This document shows, in pieces, positions 31,901 through 40,268 of a stretch of 64,000 bases of DNA; the stretch's first letter is position 1, and every line of letters starts with the position of its first letter. A program made the translations under genes and the position numbers. Under the pieces are notes generated by a model. The model was given only the letters and a program-made list of their open reading frames with translations. It was not told where the DNA came from and did not search any database. The DNA is from Streptomyces sp. NRRL S-340 (GTDB lineage: Bacteria > Actinomycetota > Actinomycetes > Streptomycetales > Streptomycetaceae). The stretch spans positions 62,001 to 126,000 of the forward strand of contig NZ_JOIY01000016.1 of assembly GCF_000720185.1 (NCBI RefSeq). Reading direction: 5' to 3'.

Positions 31901-32249
31901 CCAGACGATCACCCTGCCCGCCCCCGCGACCGCGCTGTCCTTCGTCGGCAGCGCGGTCAACGGCAACCAGCAGACCAAGGCGACCGTCACCTACACCGAC
32001 GGCACCACGGCCACCACCGACCTCTCCTTCACCGACTGGACCGTCGGCGGGGGCGGCGGCACCGTCCAGTACGGCAACACGGTCGTCGCCAAGACGGCGT
32101 ACCGCAACGTCGCGGGCGCCGACAAGGACCCGGTGGCCACCTACGTGTTCGCCACCCGGCCCTTCGAGGCCCCGGCGGGTCTGCGGATCCGGTCGGTGAA
32201 GCTGCCGTCCGACACCGACCTGCACGTCTTCGCCCTCGCGGTGAAGTGA
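28965..32249 (+). CDS. Secreted GH92 alpha-mannosidase (1)
   Basis: A 1094-residue exported glycoside hydrolase of family 92, which removes alpha-linked mannose by a calcium-dependent inverting mechanism. The signal peptide ([17 protein letters not shown]) ends near residue 25. The N-terminal GH92 domain opens with [24 protein letters not shown]. The catalytic (alpha/alpha)6 domain includes [13 protein letters not shown] and the diagnostic [21 protein letters not shown] near residue 693. After about residue 790 come a NEW3/NPCBM-associated-like beta domain and a C-terminal beta-sandwich, likely carbohydrate binding. ATG 28965 is chosen for its GGAGGAGG site and signal peptide. Convergent with the second GH92 gene; both share the same operator arrangement. 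Confidence 0.93.
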   Translation: [1094 protein letters not shown]

Positions 32250-32302
32250 CCGGCTTCAGTGACCGCGTGAAGTGACCTGCCGAGCAGGGCGGGAGCAGCA
32301 CG

Positions 32303-32332
32303 AAGGGGCGGGCCCGCCAGGACCCGCCCCTT
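32303..32332. terminator. Bidirectional terminator between convergent GH92 genes
   Basis: A 10-bp perfect stem, AAGGGGCGGG (32303-32312) with CCCGCCCCTT (32323-32332), and a 10-nt loop. With A and T ends on the two sides it can stop transcription from both genes. Confidence 0.8.
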
Positions 32333-32358
32333 GTGCTGTGCCGCACACCGGGTGTGCG

Positions 32359-35300
32359 TCAGGCCAGCAGCTCCACCTCCGCCAGCGTCGAGGCACCGTC
32401 GAGCACCAGCCGGTACTTCTGGTAGGTGCCCGGCGAGGCGATCGTGAACGGCCGGGTCTGCTTGTCCCAGGCGAAGGACTCGCCCGAGCGGCGGTCCACC
32501 GTCTTCCAGTGCGTGCCGTCCGAGGACGCCTGGAGCGTCCAGCCCGCCGGGGCCTTGCCGCGGTCGCCCGACGAGGTCAGCGTGTACTGGAGGGCCTTGA
32601 CGGAGCCGGTGACCGGCAGGTCCACCTGGCTCACCGTCGCGTCCGTCGACGAGGTGTCGTCGAACAGCGCGCCGTCGCCCCGGAGCACGTCCGCGCGCGG
32701 CGCCGGCGCCTTGTCGCCGGTCGTGATCGACACGGGCGCGGCGTTCTCGGCCGTGCCCCACTTCGACGGCCGCGGACCCATGTCGAACTCCAGCACACCG
32801 CCCTTGGAGAGCAGGGAGTGCGGCAGGTTGGTGGAGTTCCACCTCTTGCCGTTGAACCGGACACCCTGCACGTAGATGTTCTTCGCGCTGTTCCTCGGCG
32901 CCTTCACGACCAGGTCGTGGCCGTTCTCCAGGTGCACGGTCGCCTTGGTGAACAGCGGGGAGCCTATGGCGTAGTCGCCGCTGCCCATGACCAGCGGGTA
33001 GAAGCCGAGCGAGGAGAAGAGGTACCAGGCCGACTGCTCGCCGTTGTCCTCGTCACCGTGGTAGCCCTGGCCGATCTCGCTGCCGACGTAGAGCCGGGAG
33101 AGCACCTCGCGGATCTTCTCCTGCGCCTTCCAGGGCTGTCCGGCAGCGTCGTACATGTACGTGACGTGGTGGGCGACCTGGTTGGAATGGCCGTACTGGC
33201 CCATGCGCACGTCCCGCGCCTCGGTCATCTCGTGGATGATCCCCCCGTAGGAGCCGGCGAACTCGGAGGTCGCCGTCTCCGGGGTGGCGAAGTACGTGTC
33301 GAGCTTGTCCGCCAGGCCCTTTCGGCCGCCGTACAGGTTGGCCAGGCCCCGGCTGTCCTGCGGGGCGGTGAAGGCGTAGCCCCAGCCGTCGGTCTCCGTG
33401 TAGTCGTAGCCCCACACGCGCGGGTCGTACTTCGCGGAGTCGACGCGCCAGTTGCCCTTGGCGTCCTTGCCCTGGAAGAAGCCCGCCTTCGAGTCGAACA
33501 GCTTCACGTAGTCCTGGGCGCGGTTGAGGAAGTACTGCGCCTCGTCCTTGTAGTGCTTCTGACCCGTCTTCTTGTAGAGGGCCTCGCCCATCTTCGCGAT
33601 GCCGTAGTCGTTGACGTAGCCCTCCATGGCCCACGACAGGCCCTCGCCGGTGGCCGTGCTGGTGTAGCCGAGGAAGGGCGAGGTGCTCATGCCCTTGCGG
33701 CCCACACCGGAGGACGGGGGCACGACGGTGGCGTTCTTGAGGGCCGCCTCGTACGCCGCCTGGGCGTCCATCGGGACGCCCTTGACGTACGCGTCGGCGA
33801 AGGCCACGTCCGAGGAGGTGCCGGTCATCAGGTCGGCGTAGCCGGGGGAGGACCAGCGCGAGGTCCAGCCGCCGTCCTTGTACCCCTGCACGAACCCGTC
33901 GACCATCTCACCGGCCTGCGAGGGCGTCAGCAGCGAGTACGCGGGCCACGTGGTGCGGTAGGTGTCCCAGAAGCCGTTGTTGACGTACACCTTGCCGTCG
34001 ACGATCTTCGCACCGGTGTGCGTCGGCGTGTCCTCGCCGGTCATCGCCGAGAACGGGGAGGCGTACCGGTCCTTGCCGCCGACCTTCTCGAAGCCCGAGT
34101 TCGGGTACAGGTAGAGCCGGTACATGCTGGAGTACAGCGTGGTCAGCTGGTCCGGTGTGGCGCCCTGGACCTCGACCTTGCCGAGCAGCCCGTCCCAGGT
34201 GCGCTGGGCGCGTGCCTTGACGGTGTCGAAGGTGGTGCCGTCCGGGATCTCCTGGCGCAGGTTGTCCTTCGCCTGGTCCACGCTGATGAGCGAGGTGGCC
34301 AGGCGCAGGGTGACGGCGTGGTCCTTGCCGGTGTCGAAGCGCAGGTAGCCCTTGACCCCGCTGGAGGAGCCGTCCTGGACGGGCTTGTCGAAGACGCCGT
34401 AGACGAAGAGCCGGGTGGCGCCGGTGGACAGCCCGGACTTCACGTCCGAGTAGCCGGTGACGACGCCGTGCTCCTTGTCCAGCGTCAGGCCGCCCTGGTC
34501 GGTGACGTTGTCGAAGAGGACGCTCGCGTCGTCACCCGGGTAGGTGAAGCGCAGCGCCGCCGCGTGGTCGGTCGGGGCCATCTCGGCCTTCAGGCCGTTC
34601 TCGAACCGCACGCCGTAGTAGTAGGGGTGCGCGGTCTCGTTCTCGTGCCGGAAGGGCAGCGCGCGGGCGGTGCGGTCGGTGTCCGGGGTGCCGGACGCCG
34701 CCGACGGCATCACCTGGAACGTCTGCCGGTCACCCATCCAGGGGCTCGGCTCGTGGCTCGCGGCGAACGCCTGGACGGTGGGCAGGTTGTCGCTGTTGTT
34801 CGCACGTGCGTATTCGTACAGCCAGCTCTGCGAGCCCGCGTTGGTGACCGGGGTCCAGAAGTTGAAGCCGTGCGGCATCGCGGTCGCGGGGAAGTTGTTG
34901 CCGCGCGAGAAGCTGCCGCTGGAGTTGGTGCCGCGGGTGGTCAGCGCGTAGTCGGCCAGGTGCGCCTTGGGCCGCTCGGGCGCGACCCGCTTGATCGACA
35001 CGTCGTCCAGCCAGCCGCGGAACTTCGCCGGGCCGCTCGGGGAGTCGTAGGCGAGCAGCACGCGGTCGACGGTCTTGCCGGCCGCGACCGACCCGATCCG
35101 CGAGACCACGTCGTTCCACTGGTTGACGTAGAGCGTCTTGGCCGCGCCCTGCGCCTGCGGGCTCAGCCCGAAGCCGTGCTGGTCGGTGGCGCCCAGCCGG
35201 CTCAGGTAGGTGCCGTCGGTGAAGGCGAGGTCGACGGAGACGTTGGTGGCGTCGTAGTCGCGGTCGCCGTCGGCCATCGACGGGAAGAGGCGGTAGGACA

Positions 35301-36162
35301 GCTGGGTGTCCCGGGTCACCTTCAGGTTCACGTCGAAGATCTTGTTGTACGAGTAGGCGCGGCCCTTGGCGGTGTGCCGGCCGGCGTAGCGCAGCGCCCG
35401 CTTGCCCGTGAAGCCCGCGCCGGCCTTCGCGGTCGGGGAGCCGCTGGGGCCGCGGTCGACGAGGGAGAGCATGTCCTGGGGGATCGTGCCGCCGCCGTCG
35501 CCGGTGGAGAACTGGACATCGGCGAGCTGGAGTATGTTCGAGGCGCCGTTGTTCTTCGTGATCTCCAGCCGGAAGTGCTGGTACTCCGCGGGCGCGGCCA
35601 GATCGTACGTCTTCGTCTGGTAACGCTGGGCGAAGGACTCGCCGGAGCGGCTGTCGACGCTCTTCCAGTCCTTGCCGTCGGCGGAGGCCCGGAGCGTCCA
35701 GTCCTTCGGGTCACGCTCGCCGTAGTCGTTGGCGGAGGTGAGGGCGTAACGGGTGATCTTCACGGGTTTGTCGAAATCGAACTCGACCCAGCCGGTGGAC
35801 TCGAAGGTGAGCCACTTGGTGCCCGGCTCGCCGTCGACGAGGTTCTCCTTGACCTCGCCCGACCCGCTGTTCTCCGAGCTGGCCCGGAGGTCGGTGACGT
35901 GGTCGTCGACGTTGCCCGGGATGCCGGTGCTGTAGCCGCCGTCCACACCCGAGGCGCGCTTGCCGCCGTCCGGGGCGGTGTCGACCGTGCTGAGCCAGTC
36001 CGGTGCCGGATCGCCGGACTCGAACGAGGACGCGAACTCCCGGTCGGCCGCCGGGGCCTTGCCGGGCAGGGCGACCGCCGCCCCCTGGGAACCGGCGGCC
36101 AGGACGAAGGCGGCCGTGACGACGACCGCCGGACCCCATCTGTGCCGTACTCTGCGCTGCAT
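32359..36162 (-). CDS. Secreted GH92 alpha-mannosidase (2) with discoidin-type domains
   Basis: A 1267-residue exported GH92 enzyme. The signal peptide is at residues 1-34. An F5/8-type C (discoidin) domain covers about 85-200 (WVEFDFDKPVKITRYALTSA, DWTLRASADGKDWKSVDSR). A second lectin-like segment follows, then the GH92 catalytic region with NGFWDTYRTTWPAYSLL and the diagnostic DNGEQSAWYLFSSLGFYPL near residue 1038. The C-terminal 120 residues form another discoidin-like domain (WTLQASSDGTHWKTVDRRSGESFAW), a partial repeat of the first. ATG 36162 has GGAGGG about 10 nt upstream; extension to 36210 would run over the operator. Likely substrate is mannan or mannosylated glycoprotein, perhaps fungal or yeast material. 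Presumably co-regulated with the first GH92 gene. Confidence 0.93.
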   Translation of the reverse strand: MQRRVRHRWGPAVVVTAAFVLAAGSQGAAVALPGKAPAADREFASSFESGDPAPDWLSTVDTAPDGGKRASGVDGGYSTGIPGNVDDHVTDLRASSENSGSGEVKENLVDGEPGTKWLTFESTGWVEFDFDKPVKITRYALTSANDYGERDPKDWTLRASADGKDWKSVDSRSGESFAQRYQTKTYDLAAPAEYQHFRLEITKNNGASNILQLADVQFSTGDGGGTIPQDMLSLVDRGPSGSPTAKAGAGFTGKRALRYAGRHTAKGRAYSYNKIFDVNLKVTRDTQLSYRLFPSMADGDRDYDATNVSVDLAFTDGTYLSRLGATDQHGFGLSPQAQGAAKTLYVNQWNDVVSRIGSVAAGKTVDRVLLAYDSPSGPAKFRGWLDDVSIKRVAPERPKAHLADYALTTRGTNSSGSFSRGNNFPATAMPHGFNFWTPVTNAGSQSWLYEYARANNSDNLPTVQAFAASHEPSPWMGDRQTFQVMPSAASGTPDTDRTARALPFRHENETAHPYYYGVRFENGLKAEMAPTDHAAALRFTYPGDDASVLFDNVTDQGGLTLDKEHGVVTGYSDVKSGLSTGATRLFVYGVFDKPVQDGSSSGVKGYLRFDTGKDHAVTLRLATSLISVDQAKDNLRQEIPDGTTFDTVKARAQRTWDGLLGKVEVQGATPDQLTTLYSSMYRLYLYPNSGFEKVGGKDRYASPFSAMTGEDTPTHTGAKIVDGKVYVNNGFWDTYRTTWPAYSLLTPSQAGEMVDGFVQGYKDGGWTSRWSSPGYADLMTGTSSDVAFADAYVKGVPMDAQAAYEAALKNATVVPPSSGVGRKGMSTSPFLGYTSTATGEGLSWAMEGYVNDYGIAKMGEALYKKTGQKHYKDEAQYFLNRAQDYVKLFDSKAGFFQGKDAKGNWRVDSAKYDPRVWGYDYTETDGWGYAFTAPQDSRGLANLYGGRKGLADKLDTYFATPETATSEFAGSYGGIIHEMTEARDVRMGQYGHSNQVAHHVTYMYDAAGQPWKAQEKIREVLSRLYVGSEIGQGYHGDEDNGEQSAWYLFSSLGFYPLVMGSGDYAIGSPLFTKATVHLENGHDLVVKAPRNSAKNIYVQGVRFNGKRWNSTNLPHSLLSKGGVLEFDMGPRPSKWGTAENAAPVSITTGDKAPAPRADVLRGDGALFDDTSSTDATVSQVDLPVTGSVKALQYTLTSSGDRGKAPAGWTLQASSDGTHWKTVDRRSGESFAWDKQTRPFTIASPGTYQKYRLVLDGASTLAEVELLA

Positions 36163-36196
36163 ACGAGGGCACCCTCCCTGGTACTCCAAAGCGCCG

Positions 36197-36254
36197 GACA
36201 ACGTTGTCAAATTCGGCGCAAGCTCCAGTAGGGAGTCAAGTGGCCAGAGATGTC
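36197..36254. promoter_or_regulatory. Paired operator upstream of GH92 (2)
   Basis: A perfect GACAACGTTGTC (36197-36208) starts 35 bp upstream of the GH92 start. A degenerate copy GCCAGAGATGTC (36243-36254) has its centre exactly 46 bp away, the same spacing as the two sites before GH92 (1). The palindrome and the spacing suggest a LacI-type repressor acting on both enzymes; the repressor gene is not in the window. Confidence 0.65.
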
Positions 36255-36397
36255 AAGGGTGTTGGGTGCGGCATTCGGGCGTGAAGTCCCGGATATTTCC
36301 GTCAAGGGACCCCACAGGGGGTTCATATTTCCGCGAGGTCTCAACTCGGAAAAGACCGACAGTGAACCTTGCGTTCGATCTTGCTCCGTCCGCCTGA

Positions 36398-36413
36398 AGT
36401 GGACTATACCTGT
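36398..36413 (+). promoter_or_regulatory. DasR-responsive-element-like site before ngcE
   Basis: AGTGGACTATACCTGT matches 11 of 16 positions of the dre consensus ACTGGTCTAGACCACT. DasR is the GntR-type regulator of N-acetylglucosamine and chitin metabolism in Streptomyces. The site is 210 bp upstream of ngcE. A modest match, supported mainly by context. Confidence 0.35.
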
Positions 36414-36622
36414 CGGCGTCCGTGAAGCCGTTCGACCGGTCGGCGGCGGACCCGGGGGGAGCCGGAAAGGTGGTTCGACGTGCGAAACGCGGCGGCCTCC
36501 TTGTTTTCCCAGCGATCCCGGTGGATGACGCACGAAGTACTTATTGCACGAGCTTGGCCTACCGCGGTGCCGGGGAGGATCCGGTTCACCGCCTGAGTCC
36601 TGGAGAAGGCGAGGACTTGCGC

Positions 36623-38068
36623 ATGGGATCCACTTCCGCCGAGAACCACGGGGGCGTCGGCCGCCGTTCCCTGATCAAGAGGTCCGCGGCCCTCGGTCTG
36701 GTCTCCGTACCCGCGATGAGCTTCCTGTCCGCGTGCGCCAGTGGCGGCGGCGACGGCCAGGACAAGGCCAAGGCGGGCAAGAAGACGGCCAAGAACCCGC
36801 TCGGCGTCAACGACACCGCGCAGATGGAATTCGTCCTGTTCGACGGCGGCTTCGGCTCCGAGTACGCCAAGGACGCCACGCAGATCTACCAGAAGAACTT
36901 CCCGAAGGCGAAGGTCAAGTTCACCACCACCCAGAAGATCCAGTCCACGCTCCAGCCCCGCTTCAACCAGGGCAACCCGCCGGACCTCATCGACAACTCC
37001 GGCGCCGAGCAGATGGACATGGGCGTGCTCGTCGGCAAGAACCAGCTCGCCGACCTCACCCCGCTGCTGGACGCCCCCTCCTACGACGACCCGAAGAAGA
37101 AGGTCCGCGACACGCTGCGGCCGGGCATCGTGGAGATGGGCCAGTTCGACGGCAAGCCGGTCTGGATCCTCTACTACGCCTACACGGTCTACGGCGTCTG
37201 GTACTCGCAGAAGGCCCTGGACTCGCTGGACGAGAAGTACCCCGAGACCTGGGACGAGATGATCAAGGTCTGCCAGAAGGCCCAGAAGAAGGGCATGGCG
37301 GGCTGGACCTACGCGGGCAAGTACCCGTACTACCTCCCGTTCTCGCTCTATCCGATGATCGGCAAGGTCGGCGGCCGCGAGGTCCTGGACGCCATCGACA
37401 ACCTGGAGCCCAACGCCTGGAAGCACCCGGCCGTCAAGGCCTGCTTCGAGGCGTACTACGAGCTGTACAAGCGCGGCTTCATCCTCAAGGGCACCCCCGG
37501 TCTGGACCACATCCAGTCGCAGACCGCGTGGGCCAAGGGCAAGGCGCTGTTCATCCCGAACGGCTCCTGGGTGGAGAACGAGTCGGCGAACGTCATCCCC
37601 TCCGACTTCAACCTCGCCGTCTCCGCGCCCACCGGCCTCGACGGCTCCGACAAGATGCCCTTCGGCACGATCTGGGCCTCCGGCGGTGAGCCCTTCATCG
37701 TCCCGGCCAAGGCCGCGAACACCGAGGGCGGCATGGAGCAGCTGCGCATCATGCTCAGCGAGGCGTCCTCGAAGAACTTCACCGCCAAGGTGAAGTCGCT
37801 GACCGCGTACAACGGCGGCACCACCGGCATCGACCTGACCCCGGGTCTGAAGTCGGGCGTGGCCGCGCTGGAGAAGGCCGGCTCCAACGTGCTGAACCCG
37901 CGCCTGCAGGACTGGTACGTGCAGCTGCAGAAGGAGAAGATCGGTGTGGCCGGTCTGGGCGAGATGATGGCCGGCCGCGCCACCCCGGCGGAGGCCATCA
38001 AGAAGATCCAGGGCTTCGCCGACGAGGCCGCCAAGGACACGTCGATCAAGCACTACAAGCACCAGTGA
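36623..38068 (+). CDS. ngcE: ABC transporter solute-binding lipoprotein for GlcNAc/diacetylchitobiose (NgcE type)
   Basis: A 481-residue exported binding protein of the sugar family. The N-terminus has a twin arginine (GRRSLIKRS), a hydrophobic segment and the lipobox LSAC with the lipidated cysteine near residue 40. The mature part has DNSGAEQMDMGVLVGKNQLADLTPLL and other segments I recognise from Streptomyces NgcE, the binding protein for N-acetylglucosamine and N,N'-diacetylchitobiose. ATG 36623 follows GAGGA with 7-nt spacing. Two permeases follow. No ATPase gene is present, as usual for Streptomyces sugar ABC systems served by the shared ATPase MsiK. A large hairpin after the gene probably sets a higher protein level for it than for the permeases. 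Confidence 0.88.
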   Translation: MGSTSAENHGGVGRRSLIKRSAALGLVSVPAMSFLSACASGGGDGQDKAKAGKKTAKNPLGVNDTAQMEFVLFDGGFGSEYAKDATQIYQKNFPKAKVKFTTTQKIQSTLQPRFNQGNPPDLIDNSGAEQMDMGVLVGKNQLADLTPLLDAPSYDDPKKKVRDTLRPGIVEMGQFDGKPVWILYYAYTVYGVWYSQKALDSLDEKYPETWDEMIKVCQKAQKKGMAGWTYAGKYPYYLPFSLYPMIGKVGGREVLDAIDNLEPNAWKHPAVKACFEAYYELYKRGFILKGTPGLDHIQSQTAWAKGKALFIPNGSWVENESANVIPSDFNLAVSAPTGLDGSDKMPFGTIWASGGEPFIVPAKAANTEGGMEQLRIMLSEASSKNFTAKVKSLTAYNGGTTGIDLTPGLKSGVAALEKAGSNVLNPRLQDWYVQLQKEKIGVAGLGEMMAGRATPAEAIKKIQGFADEAAKDTSIKHYKHQ

Positions 38069-38078
38069 GGGTCCGTCA

Positions 38079-38123
38079 CCAGGGTCCGCCCGGCGGTCGG
38101 TCAGGCCGCCGGACGGACCCTGG
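38079..38123 (+). other. Intercistronic RNA hairpin between ngcE and ngcF
   Basis: An 18-bp stem with one mismatch (38079-38096 with 38106-38123) and a 9-nt loop begins 11 bp after the ngcE stop. Such structures after binding-protein genes protect the upstream message or partly terminate, giving more binding protein than permease. Confidence 0.75.
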
Positions 38124-38159
38124 CGGCACCGTCCGCCCTTCAGATCGGGGTCGCTAGCA

Positions 38160-39086
38160 ATGCAGCACGGCAAGTACCGGTTCATCGTGGGGTTCCTGGT
38201 GGTACCCCTGGGGCTGTACGCGCTCTTCGTCATCTGGCCGTTCATCCAGTCCATCTACTACTCGTTCACGGACTGGACCGGTCTGAGCCCCGACTTCAAG
38301 ATGGTCGGCGTCGACAACTACAAGAGGATGTTCGACGACGAGATCTTCTGGAAGTCGCTGCAGCACAGCCTGCTGTTCGCCCTGGTGCTGCCGGTGGTGA
38401 CGATCGGGCTCGCGCTGTTCTTCTCCTTCATGATCAATGTCGGCGGACGGCGCAGGAAGGGCGGCCCGGCCATCAGCGGTGTCCGCGGCTCCTCCTTCTA
38501 CAAGATCGTCTACTTCTTCCCGCAGGTGCTGTCGATCGCCATCGTCGCCCTGCTGTTCGCCTTCGCGTACAACCCGGACAGCGGAGCGATCAACTCGCTG
38601 CTGCGCGGGATCGGGCTCGGCAGTCTCCAGCCGCTGTGGCTGGGCGACCCGGACCTCGCCCTGTGGTGCGTGATGGCCGTGCTCGTCTGGTCGACCACCG
38701 GCTTCTTCGTGGTCCTCTTCTCGGCGGCCATGGCCTCCATCCCGGCGGACCTGTACGAGGCCGCGCTGCTCGACGGCGCGAGCCGCTTCACCACCTTCTT
38801 CCGCATCACCCTGCCGCTGCTGTGGGACACCGTGCAGTCCGGCTGGGTCTACATGGGCATCCTCGCGCTCGGCGCCGAGTCGTTCGCGGTCGTACAGATC
38901 ATGACGACCGGTCCCGGCGGCCCCGACTACTCGACCACCGTCATGGTCCTGTACGTGTACCAGAAGGCGTTCCGTGACGGTCAGGCCGCCTACGCCACCA
39001 CGATCGGCGTCGCCCTGCTGGTCGTCACGCTGCTCTTCTCGGCCGTCGTGATGAAGCTGGGCCGGCGCGAGCGGCTGGAGTTCTGA
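38160..39086 (+). CDS. ngcF: ABC transporter permease (NgcF type)
   Basis: A 308-residue inner-membrane permease with about six hydrophobic segments, beginning FIVGFLVVPLGLYALFVIWPF. The EAA-loop region is visible as YEAALLDGASRFTTFFRITLPLL, where the cytoplasmic ATPase docks. Together with NgcG it forms the channel for GlcNAc/chitobiose uptake. ATG 38160 lacks a strong ribosome site (only GGGG upstream), consistent with lower expression than ngcE. It ends 2 bp before ngcG. Confidence 0.9.
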   Translation: MQHGKYRFIVGFLVVPLGLYALFVIWPFIQSIYYSFTDWTGLSPDFKMVGVDNYKRMFDDEIFWKSLQHSLLFALVLPVVTIGLALFFSFMINVGGRRRKGGPAISGVRGSSFYKIVYFFPQVLSIAIVALLFAFAYNPDSGAINSLLRGIGLGSLQPLWLGDPDLALWCVMAVLVWSTTGFFVVLFSAAMASIPADLYEAALLDGASRFTTFFRITLPLLWDTVQSGWVYMGILALGAESFAVVQIMTTGPGGPDYSTTVMVLYVYQKAFRDGQAAYATTIGVALLVVTLLFSAVVMKLGRRERLEF

Positions 39087-39088
39087 TC

Positions 39089-40012
39089 ATGGAAACCACC
39101 GAGACCCCCGCCCCCGTACCGGCCGAGCCCGGCGTCGCGGTCGGCAAGACCGGCGCCCCGCGGGAAAAGGCGCCCCGGCAGAAGAGGGAGGGCGGTGTCC
39201 TCAACGTCTTCTCGCACGGGGTCCTGATCATCTGGGCGATCATGGTCGTCCTGCCGCTGGTGTGGGCGGTGATGACGTCCTTCAAATCCGACGGCGCCAT
39301 CTTCAGCTCGCCCTGGGCGCTGCCCGACACACTGCACTTCGGCAACTGGTCGCGGGCGTGGAACGACGCGCACATGAGCGACTACTTCCTGAACACGGTC
39401 CTGGTGGTCGGGGGATCGCTCGTCGGCACCCTGGTCCTCGGCTCGATGGCGGCCTACGTACTGGCCCGCTTCGAGTTCCCGGGCAACCGGTTCATCTACT
39501 ACCTGTTCATCGCCGGAATGAGTTTCCCGGTCATTCTTGCGCTGGTGCCGTTGTTCTATGTCGTGAACAACATGGGGCTGCTGAACACCATCCACGGACT
39601 GATCCTGGTCTACATCGCCTACTCGCTGCCTTTCACGGTGTTCTTCCTGACGGCGTTCTTCCGGTCACTGCCGAGTTCGGTGGCGGAAGCCGCATTCGTG
39701 GACGGCGCCTCGCACACCCGGACCTTCTTCCAGATCATGCTGCCGATGGCCAAGCCCGGTCTGATCAGCGTCGGGATCTTCAATTTCCTGGGGCAGTGGA
39801 ACCAGTACATCCTGCCGACCGTGCTGAACACCGATCCGGACAAGCGCGTGCTCACCCAGGGCCTGGTCCAGCTGGCCGTCAGCCAGGGCTACAAGGGTGA
39901 CTGGTCCGGGCTCTTCGCCGGTCTGGTGATGGCGATGCTGCCGGTCCTGGCGGCGTACATCATCTTCCAGCGCCAGGTGGTGCAGGGACTGACGGCGGGC
40001 GCCCTGAAATAG
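39089..40012 (+). CDS. ngcG: ABC transporter permease (NgcG type)
   Basis: A 307-residue permease with a cytoplasmic N-terminus of about 45 charged residues and six membrane segments. The EAA loop is VAEAAFVDGASHTRTFFQIMLPMAKPGL. It starts 2 bp after the ngcF stop, with GGAG inside the end of ngcF. It closes the ngcEFG operon, which ends at the hairpin at 40055-40082. Confidence 0.9.
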   Translation: METTETPAPVPAEPGVAVGKTGAPREKAPRQKREGGVLNVFSHGVLIIWAIMVVLPLVWAVMTSFKSDGAIFSSPWALPDTLHFGNWSRAWNDAHMSDYFLNTVLVVGGSLVGTLVLGSMAAYVLARFEFPGNRFIYYLFIAGMSFPVILALVPLFYVVNNMGLLNTIHGLILVYIAYSLPFTVFFLTAFFRSLPSSVAEAAFVDGASHTRTFFQIMLPMAKPGLISVGIFNFLGQWNQYILPTVLNTDPDKRVLTQGLVQLAVSQGYKGDWSGLFAGLVMAMLPVLAAYIIFQRQVVQGLTAGALK

Positions 40013-40054
40013 CCTGCCGGGGCTCCCGGCCCCCTCCGCCCCCGCCGCCTCCCG

Positions 40055-40082
40055 AGCCGCCCCCGGTCCGCCGGGGGCGGCT
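40055..40082 (+). terminator. Terminator after ngcEFG
   Basis: A perfect 12-bp stem (40055-40066 with 40071-40082) and a TCCG tetraloop, 43 bp after the ngcG stop. Confidence 0.85.
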
Positions 40083-40268
40083 TCGGCGTGCCCGGACTCG
40101 GCCCCGGGAGCCGCCCCGCGCATGCCGCCACGGCTCCGCGCGGTGGTTCGTGTACCCGGAAACGGTTCAACCTCTTGACGGGAGGCAACCCGAACGGCTC
40201 ATCTTAGAGTTCACTTGTTGGACATGGACGGGGCCTCGCCGGAGCGGCCCCGCGCGCAGGAGGTCGTC

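Larger units (their letters stand above)
36163..36622. promoter_or_regulatory. Divergent control region between GH92 (2) and ngcE
   Basis: A 460-bp gap. The left part carries the GH92 operators (own entry). On the minus strand TTGACA at 36256-36251 is a consensus -35 overlapping the weaker operator. The right part holds a dre-like site at 36398-36413 and GAGGA at 36611-36615, the ngcE ribosome site. No gene is supported here. Confidence 0.55.

Noticed and set aside
32272..36231. A 1319-codon plus-strand open frame opposite the second GH92 gene
   Set aside because: It has composition-driven repeats of Val/Gly/Arg and no motif, while the minus-strand frame encodes a complete GH92 enzyme.
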